DNA of 64,000 nt, taken from positions 17,095 through 81,094 of the forward strand of contig JAICTZ010000034.1 in NCBI GenBank assembly GCA_025936115.1, in the 5' to 3' direction. Under the pieces are notes generated by a model, which made no database searches, had not been told where the DNA came from, and worked only from the letters and a program-made list of their open reading frames with translations. This stretch comes from Polyangiaceae bacterium (GTDB lineage: Bacteria; Myxococcota_A; Polyangia; Polyangiales; Polyangiaceae). Made by a program: the position numbers and the translations under genes. This document shows positions 45,550 through 54,983 of the stretch, in pieces. How positions within the stretch are numbered: the stretch's first letter is position 1; each line of letters opens with the position of its first letter.

Positions 45550-45713
45550 CCCCCACGTGATGCAAGCTCCGCGCCAGCGGGCGAGCAGCGCGCGCTGCCG
45601 TTCTCCCGCTTCTCTTCCGCTCGTCATTCGGCGGGAAGAAGAGCGCCACGGCCGGGGTATGCTCGGCGCGTGGGAGTCCGCTGGGACCAATCCAGGGACT
45701 GAAAGGAGAAGCG

Positions 45714-46421
45714 ATGATGAGGAGCTTGGTGTCGGGTACGGTGAGCTTGGCGATGGGTCTCGGTGCGCTCGGGTGTGCGGGGCCCCGGATGGTAGCGCCC
45801 GAAGACGTAACGCAAGGCAGCCAGGTGCTGGAGGTGACGGATCGGAGCTCGATGTCGGGCTCACTCGTCAACGAGTCGTTCAAGTTGGGGTCGTTCGCCG
45901 TGTCGGACGTGGATCGCGACTGGAACAAGAAGAGCAGCTTTTCCGTGGTCGGTTACTCGAACGCGACCACGACGACGGGCTATTCGTACAAAGTGAAAGG
46001 CGGAGCCGGCGCCTGGGACGGAAGCTGCGCCTCGTCGGCGAACGACAAGGGCGTCCACGTCATGGGCGGGTCGGTCGATTGGGGGAGCACCAAGCTCACC
46101 TGCGAGTGCAAGCAAGGCAGCACGAGCGCGTCAGTGGTCTTGAATTCGAGCTCGCCGGACAACGACAAAAATTCGGCGGGCGCACTGACGGTGGGCGACG
46201 CCAAATACAACGTTTCCCCCGTGAACAGCACGGACAAGACCAATCTCGGCAGCGGCGCGGCGGGCTTCCGCTACGACAGCGAAGAGGGCGCGCTCGGTGC
46301 CGTCGAAGTGTTGCGCCCCGGCCGCGTCTGGCTCAACGCCCGCTTGCCCGAGGCGCAACGCATGCCCGTCGCCTGTGTCTCGGCGGGGCTCATGCTCTAC
46401 CAGCCGCCGAGCGAGCACTGA
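45714..46421 (+). CDS. Hypothetical lipoprotein
   Basis: 235 residues; a strong AAAGGAG stands seven bases before the ATG. Lipobox GALGC (Cys21). The mature part is beta-rich with Ser/Gly/Asn; FAVSDVDRDWNKKSSFSVVG and a two-Cys patch (GSCAS, CECK) are notable, and GAVEVLRPGRVWLNARLP near the end. No family recognised. Divergent from the HAD gene; expected to sit in the outer membrane or periplasm. Confidence 0.65.
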   Translation: MMRSLVSGTVSLAMGLGALGCAGPRMVAPEDVTQGSQVLEVTDRSSMSGSLVNESFKLGSFAVSDVDRDWNKKSSFSVVGYSNATTTTGYSYKVKGGAGAWDGSCASSANDKGVHVMGGSVDWGSTKLTCECKQGSTSASVVLNSSSPDNDKNSAGALTVGDAKYNVSPVNSTDKTNLGSGAAGFRYDSEEGALGAVEVLRPGRVWLNARLPEAQRMPVACVSAGLMLYQPPSEH

Positions 46422-46557
46422 CGCGCCCGCCGCTCACCCATCCGGCTAGCAACACCGAAAGATTTTGCTCTCAGTGCCGGCGTGGAGACGGCGAGCGGCC
46501 GGAACCGGTCCCACAGGTGCGGCCCGAGCGCCAAGGGGATGTTATGGTCCGGATCCG

Positions 46558-47907
46558 ATGCGGCAGCTGACATCCCCTTTCCTTGGTCTCTTCCTGGCAG
46601 TTCCCTTCCTCCTCACCGATTGCGGTAACGGCTCGGACTCGCCGTCCAGTCCTGCGGGCAGCCACAGCGGTGGTGCGAGCGGGCAGGGAACGGGCGGCGC
46701 ATCCGCGGCCGCCGGTAGCGGCGTCGTCGCGGCGGGCGGCACGGGCGGCTCGACCGGTGGCACCACGGGCGGCACATCGGCAACGGGCGGTACCGGCGGC
46801 TCGACCGGCGGCACGAGCGCAGCCGGCGGCACCGGTGGGTCGACTGGCGGCACCACGGGCGGCACGTCCGGAACCGGCGGCGCCTCCGCAACGGGCGGGA
46901 CAGGCGGCTCGACGGGCGGCAGCGCCGGCATGGTCAGCACGACGGGCGGCTCCGGCGGAACGTCAGGCGGCGCGGGGGGGTCCGGCGGCAGCGCGGGCGG
47001 CTCGTCCGGTTCGGCCGGCATGGCCGGCGGTGCGGGCGCGAGCACGTGCGCTGCCATGGACGCCAACGGCAAAGCCAACTGGATGCCCGGAGCGACCACC
47101 TCCACGACGCGCGACTACCTCCGCTCCTGCGACGTCCGCCTCATCAACAACAACTGGGGCGCGCAAGAGCTCAACTGCAGCGCCGGGTCGAACCAGTACA
47201 GTGTGTTCGTCAATCAGGACGGCTCGTTCGGCTGGAACTTCAACCGCGGCAACTGCGACACGGCGGGCAAGGGCGACAAGCCCGATTTCCCCGAAATCGA
47301 GTTCGGCGTGCACCCATTCGGCAAAGGCAACTCGCTCGCCACCTCACCCGACTTCTCGTCGACCTCGCTGATGCCGATTCAGATTAAAGACATCAAGACC
47401 GCGAGCGTGACCGTCAACAACATGAGCATCCAGCTCCAGCAGAGCGCCTCCTGGGACACCACCTTCGAGCTTTGGGTGACTGAGCGCAATCCGATCACGG
47501 ATTCGAACCCCGGAGTGTACGCGGAGCTCATGACGTTCTGGGGCTGGCAGAACGGGCGTTACCCCGAGCCGCCGAACGGCATGGGCCCCACCGGCAGCGG
47601 CGCGGGCGACCAGGTGTCCGCCGGCGCGAAGTCCTACAAGCTCGAGGTCCAGAGCGACAGTTGGGCGAGCGGGTGGCGCTACTTCCAGTTCCGCATGACG
47701 GACGGTCCACAGACGAACTTCTCGGGCAAAGTCGACGTGAAGGCGCTGATCGACTACCTCGTGACGAAGCGCGGCTACTCGACGGACTTTTGGATCAGCC
47801 GTCTCGAGGTCGGCAGCGAGATCGACGACATGACGCAGGGCAAAGTGACCGTCGATAGCATCAGCTTCGAAGTGAACGGCCAGACGCGCACGGCCGGTAA
47901 GCAGTAG
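46558..47907 (+). CDS. Secreted lipoprotein GH12-like glucanase
   Basis: 449 residues from ATG 46558. Signal peptide ends at LLTDC, an unusual lipobox with Asp before Cys22, then a Gly/Thr/Ser linker with repeats GGTGGSTGG (about 30-160). The domain fits GH12 beta-jelly-roll enzymes: LINNNWGAQELNCSAGSNQY, FPEIEFGVHPFG, WDTTFELWVTERN, nucleophile-like Glu in YAELMTFWGWQNGRYP, and late LEVGSEIDDMTQG. GH12 enzymes cut xyloglucan or beta-1,4-glucan. The first gene after the lipoprotein at 45714; no shared promoter visible. Specificity is inferred. Confidence 0.75.
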   Translation: MRQLTSPFLGLFLAVPFLLTDCGNGSDSPSSPAGSHSGGASGQGTGGASAAAGSGVVAAGGTGGSTGGTTGGTSATGGTGGSTGGTSAAGGTGGSTGGTTGGTSGTGGASATGGTGGSTGGSAGMVSTTGGSGGTSGGAGGSGGSAGGSSGSAGMAGGAGASTCAAMDANGKANWMPGATTSTTRDYLRSCDVRLINNNWGAQELNCSAGSNQYSVFVNQDGSFGWNFNRGNCDTAGKGDKPDFPEIEFGVHPFGKGNSLATSPDFSSTSLMPIQIKDIKTASVTVNNMSIQLQQSASWDTTFELWVTERNPITDSNPGVYAELMTFWGWQNGRYPEPPNGMGPTGSGAGDQVSAGAKSYKLEVQSDSWASGWRYFQFRMTDGPQTNFSGKVDVKALIDYLVTKRGYSTDFWISRLEVGSEIDDMTQGKVTVDSISFEVNGQTRTAGKQ

Positions 47908-47913
47908 CCCCTC

Positions 47914-48933
47914 TCACGGTGTGAGCGCGATGTCTGCGAGGTCGGTGCCGAGGGCGCCGAGCTTCTGGACTTTGATGCGATCGGGCGCGATCGAGTACAC
48001 GAGCTCGTCGAGGAAGACGCTGCGCTTGACGGCGGAGGTCGCGTCGACCACCAGTTGGCGCAGCGCGCGTTCTTTGCCCCGTGGTCAATCGCGCCGAGCC
48101 GCTGGAAGCCCGTGTCGCTGCTCACGCGGTACACGAAGAGACCGCTGAAGCTCGCCGTCGTGCCGTAGCTGCCGTCACCGCCGCCTTCGCGGACGGTCAT
48201 CGGTACCGCGAGCAGCCGAGAGCTCGAGCGTGCGCACCACGCGCGGCGCGGCCCGGTTCGCAATGTCGAGCACGAGGATACGCGTGGCGCTGCCGTCGCC
48301 CGCGAACGCGCAGTCGTACCCGTAGGTGCACGCGGTGCGGCCGTTGCCGCCCTCACTCGTGTAGACGACGGCGCGGTCACCGTCGACGAAGAGCTCCTTC
48401 ACGCTGCCGCGCAGGCGAGTGACCGAGACGAGCCTCGGGTCGAGCGCCTCGACGATGCGGAGCGCGCCGTTCATCACGACGTAGACGTAGCGTCCGTCGT
48501 GCTTGACGAGGTCGGCTTCGTCGACGCTTGCGACTTGATTGTTCGTGCCGGAGGCGCTCGTGGCGCGGCGTGGTGAAGACGCAGTTTGGCGCGACCCGCC
48601 GAGGCGACCCTGCCCCGCGCCGAAGCCCTGGCCGGAGCCGAGTCCGCCGCCGCCTTCGCCAATACCGCTCAGACCGAGTCCCGCCGCGCCGAAGCTTTCG
48701 CCGAGCTCACGGAAACTGCGCCAGCAGTCGGGCTGCTCGCCGGCCCATTGGCGGTATTCCTCGTCCACGGCCTGCTGCATTTCGCGCACGCGCCGCTCCG
48801 CGAGCGACGATAATCGCAAACACCCAGCGTTCGTTCCGTGCGTGATGCATGAGTCTCCCCGGTCGTGGCACCGAGCACGGCGCCGGAGTTCCGCTCGGCT
48901 GGCTCGAGCACGTCGCAGCGCACGGCCGAGCAC
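47914..48933 (-). pseudogene. Decayed beta-propeller (Beta_propel-type) secreted protein
   Basis: Three pieces of one protein in different frames. The first (48933 down to about 48200) has SGTNNQVASVDEADLVKHDG, YVYVVMNGALRIVEALDP and VKELFVDGDRAVVYTSEGG, the family N-terminal half. A jump then leads to LAVPMTVREGGGDGSYGTTA and SGLFVYRVSSDTGFQRLGAI, and another frame gives ALRQLVVDATSAVKRSVFLD with LVYSIAPDRIKVQKLGALGT. Intact relatives have about 600-700 residues; here some 300 are missing between the first two pieces. So at least two frameshifts and a large deletion. An upstream start or signal cannot be placed. Confidence 0.75.
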
Positions 48934-49452
48934 GCGAGTAGAGCCGAGCCCTCGCGCGCGCAGGAGGTGGGCGGTGGTGGCCTAAGGTCGGCTTGCGGCG
49001 CGAAGCGCGGAGAACGGCGGCGACGCCCGGGCGGTGGAACGGCTTGGCCGAGGGCCGTCACCCCCCGCGGCGCGGCGGTCGCCATCAAAAAATCGACTCA
49101 TGTGACGAGCGAGTTGCCTGCCGGGAGGCGTTTCACGGCACTCGCCGCATCGCAAAAGCGGTATTGACGAGTAGGCACGACTCCGTTGCTCGCCACGCAC
49201 GAGTCTCACCAAATGCGGTGTTCACCCCCCGGGGTTGACTCCGCCTTTCCAGCGCCAGAAGAGTCGCGCGTTCACACGCAAGCGGGCGTGACGACTGCAA
49301 AACTTGCCGAAATTTTCGGCATTTTTCGGCGCTGCGACGCATGTACGGCAAGTAGTCACCGAGTGAGACCGAGCCTCAGAAGTAACTACTGAAATGCGAT
49401 CGTCGCTGTCTCTCAACGACTAAACGGCTCGTTTTTGGGTTAGATTAGCAAG
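48934..49452. other. Intergenic region upstream of the GH10 gene
   Basis: 519 bp without a convincing gene. The region 49302-49353 has inverted arms ACTTGCCG (49302-49309) and CGGCAAGT (49346-49353), with an internal palindrome CCGAAATTTTCGG (49307-49319), about 100 nt upstream of the xylanase start. Near 49145-49225 two similar stretches (AATACCGCTTTTG and AACACCGCATTTG on the minus strand) look like an old short duplication. Nothing else seen. Confidence 0.5.
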
Positions 49453-52437
49453 ATGCGACAATTCTCGGGCTGGCGCGCGATTCTGGGGGTGATGGTCATC
49501 GGCTGTGCGGGAGCGAACACGGGCGATGGGGCCCCGACGGGCGTGAGCACCCAGGCCTTGCAGCAGTGCCAGGGTGACGATGACGGCAAAGCACCCACAC
49601 CTTGCGCGGCGCACCGCGATCCGGCGTTCGCGCTCGGGCGTTCGGCCTGCGAAAGCAAGCGCCTCGTCGGCGCGGCCTCGAACAACGGCGCCCTCGCGAG
49701 CGATCCGACCTACGTGACGACGCTCTCCAACGAGTTCACGTACGTCACGCCCGAAAACGCGATGAAATGGGGATCGCTGCAGCCCGTCGATGCGACGCAC
49801 TGGGACTTCACGCAAGCGGACGCCGTCGTCAACGCCGCCGAAGCCGCCCATCAAGCCATCAAGGGCCACACGCTCGTCTGGCACCAGCAGCTACCGCCTT
49901 TCGTGACGGACGCGGTCGCGCCCGCCGACTTGCAGAAGATGATCAACGCCAACATCGACACCGTCGTCGGCCATTATCGCGGCAGGCTCCGCGCGTGGGA
50001 CGTCGTGAACGAGGCGATCGACGACAGCGCGAACCTGCGCGACTCCGTGTTTTCACGCGCGTTCGGCGCGGACTTCATCGCGGCGGCCTTCAAGCGCGCG
50101 CACAAGGCCGATCCGAAAGCGAAGCTCTTTTACAACGACTACGGCACCGAGGTCGCGAACGCGAAGTCGGACGCCGTGTACGCGCTCGTCAAGGGCCTCG
50201 TGCAAGCCCGCGTGCCGATCGACGGCGTCGGCTTCCAGATGCACCTCGACGCGCGCTTCCCGCCCACGGAGCAGGCCATCATCGACAACTTCCAGCGCTT
50301 CGCCGCGCTCGGGCTGCGCGTGAACATCAGCGAGCTCGACGTGCAGGTGCGCAACGTCATCGGCACTCGCGCCGACAAATTGGCGCTACAGAAGCAGATC
50401 TACCACCGCGTCGTCGCGGCGTGCGCGGCGGTCTCTGCGTGCGAGGCCGTCACGACGTGGGGCTTTACCGACAAGTACTCCTGGATCGACGCCACGTTCG
50501 GCGCCGACGACCCGCTCGAGTTCGACGACAACTACGCCCGCAAGCCCGCCTACTACGGCATGGTCGACGGCTTCGAGGGCGTTCCCGCGGACCCGGAAGG
50601 CACGCCGCCGAACCTGCTCGCCAACTCGAGCTTCGAGGCCGGCACCGACGGCTGGTTCGGCTTCGGCATCCCGTCCGTGACGCTCGGTAAGCGCGAGCAC
50701 ACCGGCGACAACGCTCTGCTCGCGAGCGGACGCACCGACACGTGGCAAGGCCCCGCCATCGACGTGACCTCACTCGTGCGCTCCGGCTTCATCTACGACG
50801 CGTCGGCGTTCGTCTCGCTCAAACACGACGCGCACGACGCCCCCGAGCCCGTGCAGCTCTCGGCGAAGGTGACGTGCGACGGGCAGGCTCCGACATTCAT
50901 CACCATCGCCTCGGGCACGGCGCAAAGAGACGACTACACGTCGCTCGACGGCACACTCACGCTGCCGCTCTGCACCATCACGGAAGCGATCCTGTACGTG
51001 CAGGGTCCCCCCGCTGGCGTCGATATCCTCATCGACGACGCGGCGCTCCGCACGATCGGCGAGCCGCTCGGCCCGAACGTGGTCACGAACGGCACCTTCG
51101 AGAGCGGCGTGTCCGGCTGGTTCCCCTTCGGTAGCCCGACGCTCTCGCCGAGCAACGTCGCGCACGGCGGCACGGGCAGCATGCTCGTGACGAACCGTAC
51201 GGCGACGTTCATGGGCCCCGGCTATGACCTGCTACCGCCCGTCACGACGGACGGCGCGACTTACCTGATGAACGGCTGGATCCGCGTCAGCGGCGCGGCG
51301 AGCGCACCTGTTTCGCTCACCGTGATGTCGGTGTGCGACGGCACCCAGGCCTTCACGCAGGTCGCGAGCGGTACGGCCACCGACCAGGGCTTCATCAAGC
51401 TCAGCGGCAGCTACGTCGTGCCGCCGTGCAACAACCTATCGACACTCACGATGTACTTCGAGGGACCCGCGTCGGGCGTCGACGAAATCCTCGACGACGT
51501 CTCGGTGCAGCAGCGGCTCTCGATTCCCGTGCTGCCGCCGCCCCCGCCACCGCAGCGCACGAACCTCGCCGGCAACGGCGATTGGGAGCTCGGCGCGAAC
51601 GGCTGGCAGTCCTTCGGCGGCAACGTGTCGCAGACGAACGCCTTCGTTCACGGCGGGAGCTTCGCCGGGGTGGACACGAACCGCACGGCGAATTTCATGG
51701 GTCCCTCCTACATCCTGCCCACGGGTCCCGCGAGCTACGACGTGAGCATCTTCGCCCTGCAAAACTCGGGCGCTGCCATCACGCTCGCGCTCTCGGCGAA
51801 GCTCACGTGCAACGGCTCCGATTCGTTCCCGTTCCTCGGCGCGGCGAGCACCGCCTCGGGCGCATGGTCGAAGCTCTCCGGATCGCTCACGATTCCGGCA
51901 GGTTGCACGTCGGCGCAAATCTACGTGCAGCAGTTCGACGGCGCGACGAACCCGGATATCTACGTGGACGATCTCGTCGTCAACGCGAGCAGCGTCACGA
52001 ACTTCTCGGGTAACCCTGGCTTCGAGAGCGGCACGAGCGGCTGGTTCACGTTCGGCGGCGGCCTGTCGCAGAGCGCGGCGTTCGCCCACTCGGGCGGCTT
52101 CTCGGGCCTGAACAGCGGACGGACGGCGAGCTTCAACGGCCCGGCGTTCTCGTTCCCGACCGGTGCGGGCAAGTACACGGCGTCGCTCTGGGCCCTCCAA
52201 AACTCCGGCTCGACCTTCCCGTTCGTCCTCTCCGTCAAGACGCACTGCAACGGTGTGGATAACTTCCCGTTCCTCGGGCAGGTCAACGCGGCTTCGGGCA
52301 CGTGGGTGCAGCTCTCGGGCTCGTTCACCGTGCCGGCCAACTGCACGGAGGTGACACTGTTCTTGAACCAGAACGGCGGCTCGACGTTCCCCGACATGTA
52401 CGTCGATGACCTCGTCGCGCTGCCCGTGCTGCCGTGA
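49453..52437 (+). CDS. Secreted GH10 xylanase with four C-terminal carbohydrate-binding-like modules
   Basis: 994 residues. Lipobox VIGC (Cys18). GH10 domain about 60-378: LVGAASNNGA, YVTPENAMKWGSLQP, KGHTLVWHQQLPPF, acid/base Glu187 in WDVVNEAID, nucleophile Glu294 in VNISELDVQ, WGFTDKYSWID. Then four modules of about 145 residues each (about 385, 540, 700 and 850 on), each beginning N-x-x-FE-x-G-x-x-GW and ending in a DD-rich strand (MYVDDLVALP), like CBM4/9/22 folds; the last two are most alike. A PPPPPP hinge separates modules two and three. Endo-beta-1,4-xylanase bound to the surface. Confidence 0.93.
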   Translation: MRQFSGWRAILGVMVIGCAGANTGDGAPTGVSTQALQQCQGDDDGKAPTPCAAHRDPAFALGRSACESKRLVGAASNNGALASDPTYVTTLSNEFTYVTPENAMKWGSLQPVDATHWDFTQADAVVNAAEAAHQAIKGHTLVWHQQLPPFVTDAVAPADLQKMINANIDTVVGHYRGRLRAWDVVNEAIDDSANLRDSVFSRAFGADFIAAAFKRAHKADPKAKLFYNDYGTEVANAKSDAVYALVKGLVQARVPIDGVGFQMHLDARFPPTEQAIIDNFQRFAALGLRVNISELDVQVRNVIGTRADKLALQKQIYHRVVAACAAVSACEAVTTWGFTDKYSWIDATFGADDPLEFDDNYARKPAYYGMVDGFEGVPADPEGTPPNLLANSSFEAGTDGWFGFGIPSVTLGKREHTGDNALLASGRTDTWQGPAIDVTSLVRSGFIYDASAFVSLKHDAHDAPEPVQLSAKVTCDGQAPTFITIASGTAQRDDYTSLDGTLTLPLCTITEAILYVQGPPAGVDILIDDAALRTIGEPLGPNVVTNGTFESGVSGWFPFGSPTLSPSNVAHGGTGSMLVTNRTATFMGPGYDLLPPVTTDGATYLMNGWIRVSGAASAPVSLTVMSVCDGTQAFTQVASGTATDQGFIKLSGSYVVPPCNNLSTLTMYFEGPASGVDEILDDVSVQQRLSIPVLPPPPPPQRTNLAGNGDWELGANGWQSFGGNVSQTNAFVHGGSFAGVDTNRTANFMGPSYILPTGPASYDVSIFALQNSGAAITLALSAKLTCNGSDSFPFLGAASTASGAWSKLSGSLTIPAGCTSAQIYVQQFDGATNPDIYVDDLVVNASSVTNFSGNPGFESGTSGWFTFGGGLSQSAAFAHSGGFSGLNSGRTASFNGPAFSFPTGAGKYTASLWALQNSGSTFPFVLSVKTHCNGVDNFPFLGQVNAASGTWVQLSGSFTVPANCTEVTLFLNQNGGSTFPDMYVDDLVALPVLP

Positions 52438-52471
52438 GGTAAGGCGCCGCTTACCCGGTAAGCACGAACCG

Positions 52472-52508
52472 CCGCGCTCCTCCCTCGGGAGCGCGGCGTT
52501 TCTTTTTG
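52472..52508 (+). terminator. Rho-independent terminator of the GH10 gene
   Basis: Perfect 10-bp stem GCCGCGCTCC (52472-52481) with GGAGCGCGGC (52489-52498), seven-base loop, then GTTTCTTTTT. It starts 34 nt after the xylanase stop. Confidence 0.85.
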
Positions 52509-52633
52509 ACTGGAGGACGAGCGCCGCCATCTCGAGCTCGTGCGCGGCTGGATCGCCGCGGCGCAGAACGGCAGCGTCGTAGCCTAGCGTCGGGAACGCG
52601 TCCCGCGTGCATATCCGTCATTTGCACCCATGA

Positions 52634-54712
52634 CTACGGCGACCGCAACTTGACGAAGAAGGACCCGTAGTCGGCGCTCACGCCTGGCCTGAAGGACCAA
52701 TACAGGTTCCCGGCGGCGTCGGCCGTGACGGCACCGCCGAATCCGAAATCAGGCAGGCCGAGCACGTCTGCGGTCGAGAGCTCGCGCACGAGAGCACCCG
52801 TCGGGCCGAATTCCTCGACCCGCGGGATGAACGGGTTCACGTGCGTGCCCCCGACGGCAGCGTTGCCGAGCCCGTCCACCGTGAGACCCTCGAAATAGCT
52901 GATCTCGGTCTGGCTAGCGTAGACGCGCGCGCCGTTCGCGTCGAGCTTGGCGAGGTACGTTTGCCCTCCGTCTTCACCCGCGTCGAACCAGAACGTGCTG
53001 CCGTCGGGGAACGCGAAGCTGCCCTGGATTTCACCGGCGAAGACCACGCCTCCCGTCGTGTCCGCGGCGAGACTCTGGATGTTTGCACCGCCCGAGACGA
53101 AGGGCATGACTTGCGTCCAGAGCACGTTGCCCGCCGCGTCCCGCTTGGTGATCGAGAGAGCGTGGTCGCTCGGCGGGTCGTTGGTCGTGAAGACGTTGCC
53201 GTTCGGATCGAGCGCGAGCTCCGTATCCGGCGGCACCGTCACGGAGTCGTAGACCACGTTGCCCTCGCTATCGAGGCGCACGAGCTGGTTCGGCTCGAGC
53301 ACGAACAGCACGTCGCCGCGAGGATTGACGGTCAGCGTGTACGTCTCCGGCGTGTCGTCCGTCGGACCTCCGACGCGTTGACTCCACACCGGGTTGAAGG
53401 CAGCGTCGTATTTGACGATGTAAGCGTCGACGCCCTCGCTCGTGAGCGGTCCCGTGCCGTAATCCACCGTGCCACTGAACTTGCCGAGCCGGTAAACGTT
53501 GCCGGCCGCGTCGGTCCGCAGCGCGACGTCCGCGGGCGCGGGACCGAGCAGCGACAGCGTGCCACTCTGCCGTCCGCGCGTGTCGTAAACGACCGCTTGG
53601 GACGCGTCGTAATCCAAGAAACGACCGTCGGGCAGCGGAAGCACGTGCGCCGGCCCGGGCATCGAGTGCAGGTAAATCGCATTGCCCGCGGGAGTGAACT
53701 CGAAGCCGCAGCTCGTGACCGCGCCGCTGTCCGACTCGATCACGAAATTGCCGAGCGTCGAAGCCGAGGCCTGCGACGTGCGGAACGCGAAATTCTGTCC
53801 GACTTGCGAGCCGTTGATCACGACGGCGTACTTGTGTAGGACGACGTCAATCAAGAGATCGAAGTGGTACGTCTGGCCGGCGACGTACGTAGGCCAAGAC
53901 GGATTGACCTCGCGGTAAACGTCGCCGTCGCGCGCGTCGATGCGTCCGTCGGCGTTGAAGCGCACCGCGGCGGCGATGTCGCCGAACGAGCTCGCCGACT
54001 GCGGCGAAACGCCGAGGACCGTATCGATATTCGAGCCGCTCGGCGTCGCGTCGAAGGAGACGCTCACGAACGTGTCCTGCGCGGGGAATGCGAAGTTCAC
54101 GAAGCCGTCGCTGTCGTCGGCGGGTGTGCAGGCTCGATCGACCTGGTTGATGTTACAAACGTCGAGTGGCCCACCGGCGTCGACCTTGAGCCCGAGGTAC
54201 GGCACGGCCGACGCGTTGGCCTGCTCACTGCGGTATTTGAAGTCGCGCGCGACGTAACCGCCTTGTGAATCGCGCCGCGCGAGCAGCGAATACGTGTGAG
54301 CGTAGGTGTCGACCTCGAACGTCAAGTGGTGAGACACGCCGGGCTGGTACGCGATATCGGTGAGGGCGCGGTAGACGTCGCCGTCACGCGCGTCGAGCTT
54401 GCCCGCGTCGTTGAAGCGCGCGATCGCGGCCAAATCGGAGTAGGCGCTGGGACTCGCGGGCGCGAGACCGATCAGCGCATCTTCGCCGCTCGTGCCGGGA
54501 ATCGCATCGAGCTCGAGCGTGAACCGCGCCGGCGGGGAGCCGATACTGCCGCTCACCCATCCGCTCGTAGTCGTCGCTTCGAGACAAGACTGCGACTCTG
54601 CTTCGGACTGCCTAGTTGACTGACTGGCTCGTTCCTTCGCATCCTCGGGCCACGTGCCCCCGCACGCGATCAAGAGCGCAGCAAGGCTCGAGACCGAATA
54701 GTTTGGTCTCAT
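52634..54712 (-). CDS. Large lipoprotein with beta-propeller-like (SBBP-type) repeats
   Basis: 692 residues from ATG 54712. Lipobox LLIAC. Residues about 40-340 contain two similar beta domains (DGDVYRALTDIAYQPGVSHH and DGDVYREVNPSWPTYVAGQT; both with a Cys pair), each resembling a lectin/jelly-roll fold. Residues about 360-690 have propeller-style blades (RTDAAGNVYRLGKFSGTVDY, LAADTTGGVVFAGEIQGSFA, GLTVDGLGNAAVGGTHVNPF). Such proteins are common at the myxobacterial surface; the role could be adhesion or substrate binding. Lone gene on its strand. Confidence 0.7.
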   Translation of the reverse strand: MRPNYSVSSLAALLIACGGTWPEDAKERASQSTRQSEAESQSCLEATTTSGWVSGSIGSPPARFTLELDAIPGTSGEDALIGLAPASPSAYSDLAAIARFNDAGKLDARDGDVYRALTDIAYQPGVSHHLTFEVDTYAHTYSLLARRDSQGGYVARDFKYRSEQANASAVPYLGLKVDAGGPLDVCNINQVDRACTPADDSDGFVNFAFPAQDTFVSVSFDATPSGSNIDTVLGVSPQSASSFGDIAAAVRFNADGRIDARDGDVYREVNPSWPTYVAGQTYHFDLLIDVVLHKYAVVINGSQVGQNFAFRTSQASASTLGNFVIESDSGAVTSCGFEFTPAGNAIYLHSMPGPAHVLPLPDGRFLDYDASQAVVYDTRGRQSGTLSLLGPAPADVALRTDAAGNVYRLGKFSGTVDYGTGPLTSEGVDAYIVKYDAAFNPVWSQRVGGPTDDTPETYTLTVNPRGDVLFVLEPNQLVRLDSEGNVVYDSVTVPPDTELALDPNGNVFTTNDPPSDHALSITKRDAAGNVLWTQVMPFVSGGANIQSLAADTTGGVVFAGEIQGSFAFPDGSTFWFDAGEDGGQTYLAKLDANGARVYASQTEISYFEGLTVDGLGNAAVGGTHVNPFIPRVEEFGPTGALVRELSTADVLGLPDFGFGGAVTADAAGNLYWSFRPGVSADYGSFFVKLRSP

Positions 54713-54983
54713 GACAACGCCTCTCCTTCCACAGGGCGATATGAGCAAGAGGCAAGCCAGAAACTTTCCGCCGCCATATCCGCGGCGCGCGACGGCGCCG
54801 ACTCAGCCGGAGGCGCTTCGCCTCGCTAGGACAACTTGCCACCGCACGGCGCCACGAAGTTGTACAGAACCGGTGGCAGCGGGTGTGTAACACCGAAGTC
54901 CCGCGCTCTACGGCTGGAATGGCGCGACGTTGCGACAAATCGCCCCGGGCTCGCGTTCGGCTCGCGTGTCATATTCGCGGGCC

